From contig JAJECA010000039.1 of NCBI GenBank assembly GCA_022822265.1, positions 1 to 58,636 on the forward strand: a DNA stretch of 58,636 nucleotides. Reading direction: 5' to 3'. Position 1 is the first letter of the stretch, and every line of letters starts with the position of its first letter. The position numbers and the translations under genes were made by a program. Under the pieces are notes generated by a model. The model was not told where the DNA came from, ran no database searches, and saw nothing but the letters and a program-made list of their open reading frames with translations. This DNA comes from Acidimicrobiia bacterium. Lineage in GTDB: Bacteria > Actinomycetota > Acidimicrobiia > Acidimicrobiales > Bin134. Shown in pieces: positions 8,754 to 17,621 of this stretch.

Positions 8754-10262
8754 GTGATTGGAAACCCCAGAACCTATTGGGAGGCGATCGAGGCCCGGGC
8801 CGCCGCCACCCCCGATGCCCCGCTCACCATCGAGCACGACGGCACGGTGATGACCTTCGCCGGGTTCCGGGATTCCGCCGAGCGGGTTGCCGCCGGGTTG
8901 GCCGCGATGGGTGTGGCCGCAGACACCCGGGTGTCCTGGCAGCTTCCCAACGGCCGCGCCGCCCTCATCTTGTCGGCCGCGCTGGCCCGGTTGGGGGCTG
9001 TCCAGAATCCGATCATCCCGATCTATCGGGAGCGAGAGGTGGGCTTTGTGGTCCGCCAAACCGGGGCCCGGCTCCTTGTGGTGCCGTCGGTGTGGCGGGG
9101 CTTCGACTACCAGGCCATGGCCAACACCGTGGTGGCCACCACCGACGACTGCGACGTGCTGGTGTGCGACGGCGACCTCCCCGAAGGGGACCCCGCCACG
9201 CTGGCCCCGTTCGAGGCACCCCTGGACGACGAGGGACGACTCCCGGTGCGGTGGATCTACTACACGTCGGGCACCACCGCCGATCCCAAAGGGGCCAAGC
9301 ACGGCGACGACTCGGTGATCGCTGCCGCCCGCCATGTGTGGGAGAACCTGGAGTTGCGGGCTGACGATGTGTGGCCCCTGGCCTTCCCCTACACCCACAT
9401 CGGCGGAATCAGCCTGCTCATCGCCACGCTGGTGTGCGGCACCGCCATGTTGATGGTGGAGAGCTTCAGCCCTGAAGCCGACACCCGCTTCTTCCGGGAG
9501 CACGGCCTGACCCTGGCCGGCTCGGGCACGCCGTTCTTTATCGCCTTTCTGGCCGAGCAGCGCAAGACCCCCGACCAGCCCATCTTCCCCAAGATGCGGG
9601 CGGCCATCGGCGGGGGCGCCCCCAAGCCGGCCGGCCTCCACATGGAGGTCAAGAACGAGATGGGCGGTGTGGGGATCATTTCCAGCTACGGGCTCACCGA
9701 ATGCCCCATCGTTACCTACTGCTTCCTCGATGATCCCGACGACAAGCTGGCCAGCACCGAGGGGCGGATTCTGGACGACACCGACTGGAAGCTGATCGAC
9801 GGAGAGCTGCTGCTGAAGGGCCCGACGCTGTGCCGGGGCTATCTGGACGAGGCGCTGAACGAGACCGCTTTCGACGACGACGGGTTCTTTTTCACCGGCG
9901 ACCTGGCCGAGGTTGACGGTGAGGGGTTCGTGACCATCGTCGGGCGCAAGAAGGATGTGATCATCCGCAAGGGAGAGAACATCTCGGCCAAAGAGGTGGA
10001 GGACGTGCTGTTCTCCCATCCCAAGGTGGCCGATGTGGCCGTCATCGGCCTGCCCGATGCGGTATCGGGAGAGCGGTGCTGCGCGGTGGTGGCGCCCATG
10101 GCCGGTCAGTCATTCGGCTTCGGCGAGATGGTTGAGCACTGCAAGGAAGTCGGGTTGATGAACCAGAAGATCCCGGAGCAACTCGAGATCGTCGACGAAC
10201 TGCCCCGCAACCCAGTGGGCAAGGTGCTCAAAAAGGAGCTCCGGGAAACCTACGGAGGGTAA
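8754..10262 (+). CDS. AMP-forming acyl-CoA synthetase/ligase
   Basis: 502 residues, starting with GTG preceded by GGGAG. The adenylate-forming signature is YYTSGTTADPKGAKHGD, followed by the SSYGLTE motif and the hinge region FFFTGDLAEVDGEGF, with the C-terminal PRNPVGKVLKKELR bearing the catalytic lysine. It should activate a carboxylic acid as its CoA thioester in the cytoplasm. Acid specificity is not predictable here. Co-expression with a VOC protein and a sulfatase suggests a common catabolic substrate. Confidence 0.85.
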   Translation: MIGNPRTYWEAIEARAAATPDAPLTIEHDGTVMTFAGFRDSAERVAAGLAAMGVAADTRVSWQLPNGRAALILSAALARLGAVQNPIIPIYREREVGFVVRQTGARLLVVPSVWRGFDYQAMANTVVATTDDCDVLVCDGDLPEGDPATLAPFEAPLDDEGRLPVRWIYYTSGTTADPKGAKHGDDSVIAAARHVWENLELRADDVWPLAFPYTHIGGISLLIATLVCGTAMLMVESFSPEADTRFFREHGLTLAGSGTPFFIAFLAEQRKTPDQPIFPKMRAAIGGGAPKPAGLHMEVKNEMGGVGIISSYGLTECPIVTYCFLDDPDDKLASTEGRILDDTDWKLIDGELLLKGPTLCRGYLDEALNETAFDDDGFFFTGDLAEVDGEGFVTIVGRKKDVIIRKGENISAKEVEDVLFSHPKVADVAVIGLPDAVSGERCCAVVAPMAGQSFGFGEMVEHCKEVGLMNQKIPEQLEIVDELPRNPVGKVLKKELRETYGG

Positions 10263-10267
10263 CTGCC

Positions 10268-11761
10268 ATGTCATCTGCACAGCCCAACATCTTGTTGATC
10301 GTGTCCGACGAGGAGCGCCGCAACCCGTGGCTGGACGGGGTGGTCGACATGCCCGCCCACGACCGACTGCGCCGCGACGGCCTGGACTTCAACCGCTACT
10401 ACACCCACTCCTCGCCGTGCTCGCCTTCTCGGGCCAGCCTGTATACCGGCAGCTACCTGGCCGAGCACGGCGTGGTGGACAACGTGAGCTTTCCGGCCCA
10501 CACCGCGCTCGACCCGGCCATTCCCACCGTGGGACGGCTGATGCGAGATGTGGGCTACGAATCGGCCTACCTGGGCAAATACCACCTCACCCACGAGCCG
10601 ATGCCCGACATGGAGGCCTTCGGCTACAGCGGCTGGCAGGGCGACGACCGCCACTACGTCGGCGGGCCGTGGACCGGCCGGCACTTCGACCCGGTGATCG
10701 CGGAGCAGGCGGTGGACTGGCTGCGAACCCACGGCACTGACCCCTCCGTCGGCCCGTGGTTCTTGACCGTGGCGCTGGTGAACCCCCACGACATCATGTG
10801 GTATCCCCTCGACCATCCGACATACCAAGAGGCCCATCCCGACTTGGTACCCCTGTTCGACTTCCTCCACGAGCACATGCTGGGCGGCAAGGTGGACCTT
10901 GAGCCGTTGGAGGAGATCTACCCCCGCTACTTCACCCAGCTGCCCGACAACTTCGACGACGATCTCCACACCAAGCCCGAGGTCCAGCGAGCTTGGCGCC
11001 ATGTCCGCAATCGGGAGCACATGGTGGGCCACATGGCCCTTGACGACGTCGACACCTGGCTTCGCCAACTCGACTACTACGCCTGGCTGCACGAGCTGCT
11101 CGACCACAGCGTCACGTCGATTCTGGGGGCCCTCGACGACATCGGGGCCTACGACGACACCGTGGTCATCTACACCTCCGACCACGGCGACGCCTGCGGT
11201 TCGCACGGGCTGCGGGCCAAGCTGCCGTGCGTGTACGAGGAGGTCATGGGAGTGCCGCTCATTGTCAAGGCCCCCGGGCTCACTCCGCAGGGAGTGTCCA
11301 CCGATGCGCTGGCCACCCACGTGGATCTGGCCGCGACCATCGCGGCAATTGGTGGGGTGGACATCGACAGCTCGCCCACCCTGTCGGGCAAGGACCTCAC
11401 CCCGTCACTGGCCGACCCATCGACATCGGTGCGCGACTACGTGCTGTTCAGCCAGGACAGCGCCCAGTCGGAGCTGCTGCGCCACAGCCGCTATGCGGTG
11501 CGGGGATTCTTCGACGGCGAGACCAAGTACGCCCGTTACTACGGCGTGGGCGGCGGCATCGACCGCACCGGCAACCCCGCCCCCGAGCCGAAGCTGTTCG
11601 ACACCGACGCCGACTTCGACGATCACGACCACGAGTGGTACTCCCTGGCCGACGACCCCCACGAGCTGGTCAACCTGGCCAACGACCGGTCCCGGCGCTC
11701 GGAGCTGCGTGATCTGTTCGGCCGTCTCCTGGAGTACGAGGCCGCCGAGCTGAACCCGTAG
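10268..11761 (+). CDS. Type I sulfatase (arylsulfatase family)
   Basis: 497 residues of alkaline-phosphatase superfamily. The formylglycine site is CSPSR with Cys51, followed by ASLYTGSYLAEHGV. The second metal site appears as YTSDHGDACGSHGL. There is no clear signal peptide, so a cytoplasmic location is likely. It hydrolyses a sulfate ester, and a formylglycine-generating enzyme would be needed, but none is in this window. A GGAGGG ribosome site precedes the ATG. It is the last gene of a tight run with an acyl-CoA ligase. Confidence 0.9.
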   Translation: MSSAQPNILLIVSDEERRNPWLDGVVDMPAHDRLRRDGLDFNRYYTHSSPCSPSRASLYTGSYLAEHGVVDNVSFPAHTALDPAIPTVGRLMRDVGYESAYLGKYHLTHEPMPDMEAFGYSGWQGDDRHYVGGPWTGRHFDPVIAEQAVDWLRTHGTDPSVGPWFLTVALVNPHDIMWYPLDHPTYQEAHPDLVPLFDFLHEHMLGGKVDLEPLEEIYPRYFTQLPDNFDDDLHTKPEVQRAWRHVRNREHMVGHMALDDVDTWLRQLDYYAWLHELLDHSVTSILGALDDIGAYDDTVVIYTSDHGDACGSHGLRAKLPCVYEEVMGVPLIVKAPGLTPQGVSTDALATHVDLAATIAAIGGVDIDSSPTLSGKDLTPSLADPSTSVRDYVLFSQDSAQSELLRHSRYAVRGFFDGETKYARYYGVGGGIDRTGNPAPEPKLFDTDADFDDHDHEWYSLADDPHELVNLANDRSRRSELRDLFGRLLEYEAAELNP

Positions 11762-11795
11762 GGCCGAACAGCTATTTCGTCCTTCCCCGGATAGG

Positions 11796-12464
11796 GTGGG
11801 CGGCCTGACTGTCGCTAGCCCCCTTGCCCTTCCCCAGCCGGTATTCCGGGGCTGGTCCCACGCCATTGCCGCGCTCGCCGCGACGGCCCTCGCCCCCATC
11901 GTCATCACACTGGGGCCCGGCGGGGGCGACCGGGCGGTGGTGGCTGTTTACGCCATCGCCGTGGTGGGGGTGTTCGGGGTGAGCGCGCTCTACCACCGGT
12001 TCGACTGGACGCCAAAGGTCAAAGCGGTGATCCGGCGTCTGGATCATTCCATGATCTTCGTGTTCATCGCCGCCACCTATACCCCGGTGGGCTTCTTCGC
12101 GTTGGACCCCGGCGCCGCTCGGCTCGTGCTGAGCGTGGTGTGGTCCGGCGCCTTGCTCGGCGTGGTCGGACGGGTGGCATGGCTCAACGCCCCTCGGTTG
12201 ATATTGATCGCCCCCTACCCGGTGGTGGGATGGGCTGCATTGTTGGTCATCGATGATGTCTGGCGAGGCTTGGGCGTCGCCGGGTCGACGCTCTTGTTCA
12301 TTGGGGGCGGCTTGTACACGCTGGGAGCGCTCATCTACGCCGTTCGGCGTCCTGACCCGTGGCCGCGCTGGTTTGGCTACCACGAGATCTTCCACCTGCT
12401 AGTGGTGGCCGCAGTGGCCGTCCACTACGTGGCTATCGCCTTCTTCGCCCTTCCGTTGGCGTAA
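11796..12464 (+). CDS. Hemolysin III / PAQR-family membrane protein
   Basis: A 222-residue protein with seven hydrophobic segments and the conserved metal-binding features of the YqfA/HlyIII family: SALYHRF near the first third, RRLDHSMIFVFIAATYTP, and the C-terminal FGYHEIFHLLVV. It sits in the cytoplasmic membrane; family members bind zinc, and their reaction in bacteria is unclear. The start is GTG 11796. It converges with the amidohydrolase gene 13 bases downstream. Confidence 0.85.
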   Translation: MGGLTVASPLALPQPVFRGWSHAIAALAATALAPIVITLGPGGGDRAVVAVYAIAVVGVFGVSALYHRFDWTPKVKAVIRRLDHSMIFVFIAATYTPVGFFALDPGAARLVLSVVWSGALLGVVGRVAWLNAPRLILIAPYPVVGWAALLVIDDVWRGLGVAGSTLLFIGGGLYTLGALIYAVRRPDPWPRWFGYHEIFHLLVVAAVAVHYVAIAFFALPLA

Positions 12465-12477
12465 CTGCTCAGGCTGG

Positions 12478-13761
12478 CTACTCGCGCTTCCAGCCGCCGG
12501 ATTGAATCTGGTTCCAAAACGCCGCGTCGCGCTCATCGGCGGGGCGACCGACATGGGTCACCACGTCCACGTCGGGGGACTCGGCCCGCAGGGCCGCCGC
12601 GGTGCACTTCTCCGGCGGGCGGTGGGCGAAGGGGTCGAACCGGTAGTGGCGCATGGCGTTCTGGTGGGTGATCTTGGCCACAACGTCTTCGGGCAGTTCG
12701 CCCATCAACTTGGCCACGTATTCGGGAGCCTGGGGCCAGGTGCCGTCGGAGTGGGGGTAATCCGACTCCCAGCACAGGTTGTCCACGTTGAACTCATCCA
12801 GCAGCTTCACCCCGATGCGGTCGTTGATGAAGCAGCACAGGATGTGGTTGCGGAACACGCCGGTGGGGCTGCCGTCGATGCCGAACTCGTGCTTGGTCCA
12901 GCCCGAGTGGCGGTCTTGCACGTGCTCGGCCCGCCACAGGAAGTAGGGGATCCAGCCGATGTCGCCCTCGGTGAGCGAGAACTTGAGGTCGGGGAAGCGG
13001 TCCCAGAACTCGGCCCACACCAACTCCACCAGCGTGGAGATGGTGAGAGCCGACGACAGGGTCATGGGCACGCTGGGAGGAGCGTCGGCCGAAGCGCCGA
13101 CCGAGCGAGACGACGAACCCAGGTGGCAGCACAGCACGGTGCCCAAGTCGCTGCACGCCGCGAACAGCGGGTCCCATGCGCCGGAGTGGATCGACGGCAT
13201 GCCCAGCATCGCCGGATTCTCCGAGAAGGTCACTGCGTAGCAGCCCTTGCTGGCCAGGCGCTTCACCTCGGCCACCGCCCGGTCGACGTCGAACAGGGGC
13301 AGGATGCCGCAGGGGATGAACCGGTCGGGGTAGGCCCCCACCCACTCGTCGACGTGCCAGTCGTTGTAGGCCTTGATCATGATCTCGTTGAGGTCGGGAT
13401 CGGGACCTTCGTTGAGCACCTGGCCGGAGAAGCCGGTCCAGTTGGGGAAGTTCAGCCCGGCCAGCTGACCGCCGGCGTTCATGTCGCGCACCCGCTCGTG
13501 TACGTCGTAGCAGCCGGGACGCATCTCGTCGTAGCGGCTGGCATCGATGTTGTAGTGCTCCCGGGGCTTGCCCGCTACTGCGTTCAACCCGAGGTTCCGG
13601 CCAGGCAGCTTGCCGTAATACCACTGCTCCCGCCCGTTCTCGTCGGTCACCACCTTGGGGGCGTGCTCCTTGTACTTCTCAGGCACATGGGCCTCGAACA
13701 TGTCGGCCGGTTCGGCGATGTGGTCGTCAACGCTGATCAGAATGAGGTCGTCGGGGTTCAT
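12478..13761 (-). CDS. Amidohydrolase 2-family metal-dependent hydrolase/decarboxylase
   Basis: 427 residues. The N-terminal SVDDHIAEPADMF segment resembles the DxH-type start of COG2159 enzymes, with later SIHSGAWDP, VLCCHLGSS and the terminal metal/active-site segment CWESDYPHSDGTW. The family (TIM barrel) includes ACMSD-like decarboxylases and hydrolases of aromatic or cyclic acids. A GAGGA ribosome site precedes the ATG. A putative 38-codon ORF lies just upstream on the same strand. Confidence 0.8.
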   Translation of the reverse strand: MNPDDLILISVDDHIAEPADMFEAHVPEKYKEHAPKVVTDENGREQWYYGKLPGRNLGLNAVAGKPREHYNIDASRYDEMRPGCYDVHERVRDMNAGGQLAGLNFPNWTGFSGQVLNEGPDPDLNEIMIKAYNDWHVDEWVGAYPDRFIPCGILPLFDVDRAVAEVKRLASKGCYAVTFSENPAMLGMPSIHSGAWDPLFAACSDLGTVLCCHLGSSSRSVGASADAPPSVPMTLSSALTISTLVELVWAEFWDRFPDLKFSLTEGDIGWIPYFLWRAEHVQDRHSGWTKHEFGIDGSPTGVFRNHILCCFINDRIGVKLLDEFNVDNLCWESDYPHSDGTWPQAPEYVAKLMGELPEDVVAKITHQNAMRHYRFDPFAHRPPEKCTAAALRAESPDVDVVTHVGRPADERDAAFWNQIQSGGWKRE

Positions 13762-13792
13762 GGTGTTCCTCTGATGTGATTTCTAGGACTCT

Positions 13793-13909
13793 CTAGGGCT
13801 CAACGGTAATGGAGACGGCTTTGTGGATGCCTGCTTGGACAAGGGTCTGTACGGCATCTGCGGCCTGTTCCAGCCCCACCTGCACCATCGCCCGCACCGC
13901 ATCGCTCAT
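13793..13909 (-). CDS. Hypothetical small protein (38 residues)
   Basis: A short ORF with ATG at 13907-13909 and TAG at 13793-13795, in the same direction as the amidohydrolase and 31 bases before it. Codon choice is GC-rich at third positions, like real genes nearby. The product is an amphipathic helix followed by HKAVSITVEP. It occupies most of the divergent spacer in front of the nitroreductase gene. It may be a real micro-gene, a leader peptide or a remnant of a larger gene. No family is recognised. Confidence 0.25.
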   Translation of the reverse strand: MSDAVRAMVQVGLEQAADAVQTLVQAGIHKAVSITVEP

Positions 13910-13932
13910 AGCGATGATCCTACGATGCCCCT

Positions 13933-14607
13933 ATGACGCTTCTTGACCTGACCATTGATGAAGTGCTGACCACCACTCGGGCGGTGCGGAAGCGCCTCGA
14001 CCTGGATCGGCCCGTCGAGCGAGCCGTGATCGAGGAGTGTCTGGATCTGGCGCTGCAGGCGCCGACCGGGTCGAACCAACAGCAGTGGCACTGGATCGTG
14101 CTCGACGATCCCAAGGTGATCGGCCAAGCGGCAGACATCTACCGGGCGGCCATGGCTCAGTACTCAGCCGACATCGCCGCAGGGCGAGAGCACTACGAGC
14201 GCCAGACCGTGCGAGCCGAGCAGATGTCGGAGTCGGTGGCCTACCTGCGCGACAACATGCACCGCCTTCCTGCGATGCTTATCCCGGTGCTGGCCGACCG
14301 GTTCAGCGTATTGCGCAGCGGTCAAGCCCAGACCTTCCACCAAGCCAGCCAGTGGGGCTCGATCATCCCCTCGGTGTGGAGCTTCATGCTGGCCCTCCGC
14401 AGCCGAGGCATGGGCAGCGCCTGGACCACCATCCACGTCCACCGCGAACAAGAAATGGCCGACCTCCTCGGCATCCCTTACGACACCCACATCCAAGCCG
14501 GCCTCTTCCCCATTGCCTACACCATCGGCACAAACTTCCGCCCCGCCCTCCGCCACCCCGCAACCGAAGTAACCGCCTACAACCACTGGAACCCCACCTG
14601 GGAGTAG
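13933..14607 (+). CDS. Nitroreductase-family FMN oxidoreductase
   Basis: 224 residues with the family's N-terminal FMN-phosphate region TTRAVRKRLD, the substrate-loop segment APTGSNQQQWHWIVL, and the SVWSFMLALRSRGMGSAWTT helix. These enzymes reduce nitro groups, quinones or enones, or act as dehydrogenases, using NAD(P)H. Many actinobacterial members have unknown substrates. It converges with the XRE regulator across a perfect palindrome. Confidence 0.85.
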   Translation: MTLLDLTIDEVLTTTRAVRKRLDLDRPVERAVIEECLDLALQAPTGSNQQQWHWIVLDDPKVIGQAADIYRAAMAQYSADIAAGREHYERQTVRAEQMSESVAYLRDNMHRLPAMLIPVLADRFSVLRSGQAQTFHQASQWGSIIPSVWSFMLALRSRGMGSAWTTIHVHREQEMADLLGIPYDTHIQAGLFPIAYTIGTNFRPALRHPATEVTAYNHWNPTWE

Positions 14608-14609
14608 TA

Positions 14610-14625
14610 CCTGGGCATGCCCAGG
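14610..14625. terminator. Perfect 16-bp palindrome between convergent genes
   Basis: CCTGGGCATGCCCAGG is a perfect 8+8 inverted repeat lying between the stop of the nitroreductase (14607) and that of the convergent XRE gene (14647). In RNA it could form a GC-rich hairpin on either strand, but there is no T-tract and no natural loop beyond forced mispairing, so termination is only suggested. Confidence 0.3.
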
Positions 14626-14646
14626 CGATGCAGCCACAACGTGGGT

Positions 14647-14970
14647 TCAGGCTTCGATGGGGGTGAGTGCGAAGTCGAGCCTGTATCCGAGTCCGGCAAA
14701 GTACCGGGCGAGAGTGCTGAGTTTGGCATCGGCTAGGCCGCGGGCTTCAAGTTGGGCGACCGAAGACTTGGTCACTCCCATGGCCTGCGCCACGTCCTTT
14801 TGCCTGATGCCAGCGGCGACTCGGAGTTCCTTGAGGCAGGCATCCAGGGCAAGCAGTTCAGAGGTCTTGGCCTCGATTCGAGATCGTTCGGTGGGAGTGA
14901 GATCGAACCCGTCGAGTACGTCTTCGACTGTCTCGAATTCAGCAGAATGCTTCGAGTCGGCAATCGTCAT
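14647..14970 (-). CDS. XRE-family helix-turn-helix protein (HigA-like, orphan)
   Basis: 107 residues; the HTH spans roughly residues 50-75 (RVAAGIRQKDVAQAMGVTKS), ending with the SVAQLEARGLADAKLSTLARYFAGLGYRLD helix and strand that typify HigA/antitoxin-type XRE proteins. HigA antitoxins normally lie next to a HigB/RelE toxin. No toxin-like ORF is found on either side. An 18-bp inverted repeat lies 22 bases upstream of its ATG, probably its own operator, and a GGAGG ribosome site precedes the start. Confidence 0.75.
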   Translation of the reverse strand: MTIADSKHSAEFETVEDVLDGFDLTPTERSRIEAKTSELLALDACLKELRVAAGIRQKDVAQAMGVTKSSVAQLEARGLADAKLSTLARYFAGLGYRLDFALTPIEA

Positions 14971-14992
14971 TGGACACCTCCAGCAGTTTGTA

Positions 14993-15010
14993 GTTTATCT
15001 GGACATAAAC
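14993..15010. promoter_or_regulatory. Inverted-repeat operator candidate for the XRE regulator
   Basis: GTTTAT-CTGGAC-ATAAAC is a perfect 6-bp inverted repeat with a 6-base spacer, in an AT-rich patch directly upstream of the XRE start. Such symmetric sites are the usual targets for dimeric HigA-like proteins, so negative autoregulation is likely. Confidence 0.45.
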
Positions 15011-15068
15011 CAGGGGCAAGTGGTTATGCAACAGCCGTTGGTGTCCGACCTGAGGCGGACGGTCGGGT

Positions 15069-15188
15069 TTAGCGCCAGGTGATTTGGGCGGGGAGGTCGC
15101 TGTAGGCGAGGTTGGCGGGGAGGGGCGGGTATTCGAAGCCGTCGACTGGGGTTAGGGCGGAGACGCGGTCGGGCAGGGTGTCGGTCAT
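15069..15188 (-). CDS. Hypothetical 39-residue protein
   Basis: Short ORF (ATG at 15186-15188, TAA at 15069-15071) lying 14 bases after the SDR stop on the same strand, preceded by a GGAGGGG-type ribosome site. Codons are strongly C/G-ending, as in true genes here. The peptide is proline- and leucine-rich, with a central PPLPANLAYSDLPAQ segment. It could be a real small gene or the preserved beginning of a truncated one. No family is recognised. Confidence 0.3.
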   Translation of the reverse strand: MTDTLPDRVSALTPVDGFEYPPLPANLAYSDLPAQITWR

Positions 15189-15202
15189 GGCTCAGCCCCT
15201 CC

Positions 15203-15976
15203 CTACTCCTCAAACGATTCCCGCCACGGGCCGGCCAGGTGCCCGCCGTCGATCACGAACTGGGCACCGGTGATGTAGCTGGCCTCGTCGCTGGCCAGGA
15301 ACAGGGCCAGCGAGGCGATCTCGTCGGGCTCGCCCATGCGCCTGATGGGCTGCATGTCCATCAAGCGGTTCAGCCGGGCCAGGGTCTCGGGCGGGGCCTC
15401 CTGCACCATGGGGCTGTTGATCACTCCGGGATGGATGGAGTTGACTCGTACCCCCAATGGCCCGAGCTCGATGGCAGCCGAGCGGGTCATGCCGGTGACT
15501 GCGAACTTGGCGCCGGAGTAGCTGGTCATGCCCAGCACGCCCACGATGCCGTCGATGGACGAGATGTTCACGATGGCCCCGTTCCCGGTGGCCACCAACG
15601 CGGCCTTGGCCGCCCGCATCCCCATATACACACCGTGGAGGTTGATGTCGGTCATCTCGTGGTGGGTCTTGAGATCGAGCCCCTCCAGCGTGCCGAACGC
15701 CCCGATGCCGGCGTTGTTAACCAGAATGTCCAGCTTGCCGAACCGCTCCACGGTGGCGGCCACCGCGGCGTCCCAGTCGTCCTCTCGGGTCACGTCGAGC
15801 TGCTGATAGAAGGTGTCGGGCCCCAGCTCGGCGGCCAGCTGCTCGCCCAGCACGTCTCGCAGGTCGGTGATGGCCACCTTGGCCCCCTCGGCTACGAATC
15901 GACGGGCCTCCGCCTCGCCCTGGCCTCGGGCGCTGCCAGTAATGAGCGCCACCTTTCCTTCAAGTCTTCCGGTCAT
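15203..15976 (-). CDS. Short-chain dehydrogenase/reductase (SDR)
   Basis: 257 residues with TGSARGQG cofactor motif, NNAG, catalytic Ser in VNISSIDG and YSGAK, and the C-terminal ITGAQFVIDGG. It resembles cyclic-alcohol/hydroxysteroid dehydrogenases such as 3-alpha(or 20-beta)-hydroxysteroid dehydrogenases of actinomycetes in general layout. It is 52 bases downstream of the Baeyer-Villiger-type monooxygenase on the same strand, an arrangement typical of alcohol-to-ketone-to-ester pathways. Confidence 0.9.
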   Translation of the reverse strand: MTGRLEGKVALITGSARGQGEAEARRFVAEGAKVAITDLRDVLGEQLAAELGPDTFYQQLDVTREDDWDAAVAATVERFGKLDILVNNAGIGAFGTLEGLDLKTHHEMTDINLHGVYMGMRAAKAALVATGNGAIVNISSIDGIVGVLGMTSYSGAKFAVTGMTRSAAIELGPLGVRVNSIHPGVINSPMVQEAPPETLARLNRLMDMQPIRRMGEPDEIASLALFLASDEASYITGAQFVIDGGHLAGPWRESFEE

Positions 15977-16028
15977 TCGCTTGGTCCCTATCGATTTAGG
16001 TGGTTTCTGGTTGCGCTCCGACAGCGGC

Positions 16029-17519
16029 TCAGTCCGCCGGCAACGAGGCCACCTCGTAGGCGTCGTCGTCGATGGCGGCGGTCTGGTCCTTGAAGGTGGT
16101 CATGTTGTGGGGCCACTGGGTGACGATGCGGCCGCTGGGGCTGCGGTAGTAGCCGTTGCAGCTGGCATTCCAGGGCCTGATCTCGGAGATTCCCTCCTGC
16201 ACCCACTCGTTGTAGTCGGCCATGGTGTCGGCTTTGACATCCACCCAGGCCAGCCGCTCTGCGGCCAGGCGCTGGATGTGGGCCAGGGCGTAGTCCACCT
16301 GGTACTCGATCATGGTGATGATCGAGCCGTTGTTGGTGTTGGGGCCGTACAGCATGAACAGATTGGGGAACCCGGCGGTGGTGATGCCCATGTAAGCGGT
16401 GGCACCGTCGTTCCAGGCATCCTCGATGTCCAAGCCTTCCCGGCCGGTCACCTCGATGGCCGAGAGGTACTTGGTGGTGGAGAAACCGGTGGCCAGCACC
16501 ATGGTGTCCATCACCCGCTCAGTGCCGTCCACGGTGAGCACCCCCTTGGGGGTGATGCGCTCGATGGCGTCGGTCACCAGCTCCACATTGGAGCGGTTGT
16601 AGGTGGTGAAGTACTCGTTGTGGAACAGCGGCCGCTTGCAGCCCCACATGTGGGTGGGGGTGAGCTTGGCCCGCAGCTCGGGATCGGTCACCGCCTCGAG
16701 GGCTCGGCGGCCGATGTCCTCCATCTCGGCCTGTCTTACGGGGTCTTTGAAGGCCATGCCGGTGTCCACCTGCTCGAACAGCTCGTCGCGGCGGGCCATC
16801 ACGATGCTGGGATCGGCCTGGCGGGCCGCCATCTCCTCGTCGGTGTAGGGGTCGTCTTCTTTGGGCAGCACCCAGTTGGCAGTGCGCTGGAACACGTGGA
16901 GCTGGCCCACCTCGAGGGCGATCTCGGGGACGAGCTGCACCGCGCTGGCCGCCGAGCCGATCACCCCCACGGTCTCGCCGGTGAGGTCGTGGTCCCAGTC
17001 CCACCGGGCCGAGTGGATGGTCTTGCCCTCGAAGGAGTCCAAGCCCTCGATGTCGGGCAGGGGCACGTCGTTGAACATGCCCAGTGCGCTGATCACCACA
17101 TCAGCGATCACCTCGGCACCCGACTCGGTGGTCAGCGTCCAAGTGGCATCATCGTCGTCCCAGCGGGCCGATGTCACTGCGTCGTTGAACCGGCAGTGGG
17201 GGAGCACCTCGTACTTCTCGGCGCAGTGCTCCATGTAGCTCAGGATCTCGGGCTGGCGGGCATAGGGCCGGGTCCACGTGGTGTTCACCTCGAAGGAGAA
17301 CGAGTAGAGCTCAGATTGGATGTCGCAAGCGCAGCCCGGGTAGCGGTTGTGGTACCAGGTGCCGCCCACGCCGCTGCCCTTCTCCAGCACGGTGAAGTTC
17401 TCGAACCCCGACTGGCGGAGCCGGATGGCGGCGCACAAACCGCCCGGTCCGGCGCCGATGATGGCGATCCGCAGGTCTCGTCCCCCGTTGCCGCTGACTG
17501 CTGCTTGCTGCGTGCTCAT
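16029..17519 (-). CDS. Baeyer-Villiger-type FAD/NADPH monooxygenase
   Basis: 496 residues. Two dinucleotide-binding motifs are visible (GAGPGGLC for FAD near residue 22, and GVIGSAASAVQ for NADPH), and between them lies the family fingerprint FEGKTIHSARWDW (FxGxxxHxxxWD) near residue 161. It probably inserts oxygen into a ketone, or acts as an N- or S-oxygenase. The ribosome site is GAGAGAGG. Its promoter region carries a 48-bp box that recurs upstream of the Rieske gene, and it is divergent from the first GPP34-P450 gene. Confidence 0.9.
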   Translation of the reverse strand: MSTQQAAVSGNGGRDLRIAIIGAGPGGLCAAIRLRQSGFENFTVLEKGSGVGGTWYHNRYPGCACDIQSELYSFSFEVNTTWTRPYARQPEILSYMEHCAEKYEVLPHCRFNDAVTSARWDDDDATWTLTTESGAEVIADVVISALGMFNDVPLPDIEGLDSFEGKTIHSARWDWDHDLTGETVGVIGSAASAVQLVPEIALEVGQLHVFQRTANWVLPKEDDPYTDEEMAARQADPSIVMARRDELFEQVDTGMAFKDPVRQAEMEDIGRRALEAVTDPELRAKLTPTHMWGCKRPLFHNEYFTTYNRSNVELVTDAIERITPKGVLTVDGTERVMDTMVLATGFSTTKYLSAIEVTGREGLDIEDAWNDGATAYMGITTAGFPNLFMLYGPNTNNGSIITMIEYQVDYALAHIQRLAAERLAWVDVKADTMADYNEWVQEGISEIRPWNASCNGYYRSPSGRIVTQWPHNMTTFKDQTAAIDDDAYEVASLPAD

Positions 17520-17536
17520 GTCTACCTCTCTCAGTG

Positions 17537-17586
17537 GCTCGGAAAACGCTACCCCTGTGGCCCCTGCTGGTAGAAAACGGAGAGAT
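17537..17586 (-). promoter_or_regulatory. Conserved promoter/regulatory box upstream of the BVMO gene
   Basis: On the plus strand this region begins GCTCGGAAAACGCTACC and continues through GGCC and CGGAGAGA. A clearly related sequence starts at 24620 before the Rieske oxygenase gene. Both lie immediately upstream of minus-strand starts and have the same orientation. It is likely a shared promoter or operator. Confidence 0.5.
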
Positions 17587-17621
17587 TAATGAACCTTGGA
17601 ATGCCTTGTGACAACAACAGT

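Noticed and set aside
8565..11320. Long minus-strand ORFs at 8565-10019 and 10271-11320.
   Set aside because: They are antisense to a clear acyl-CoA ligase and a sulfatase, and their translations (Gly/His/Val-rich, low complexity) resemble no protein family. They are shadows of GC-rich codons.
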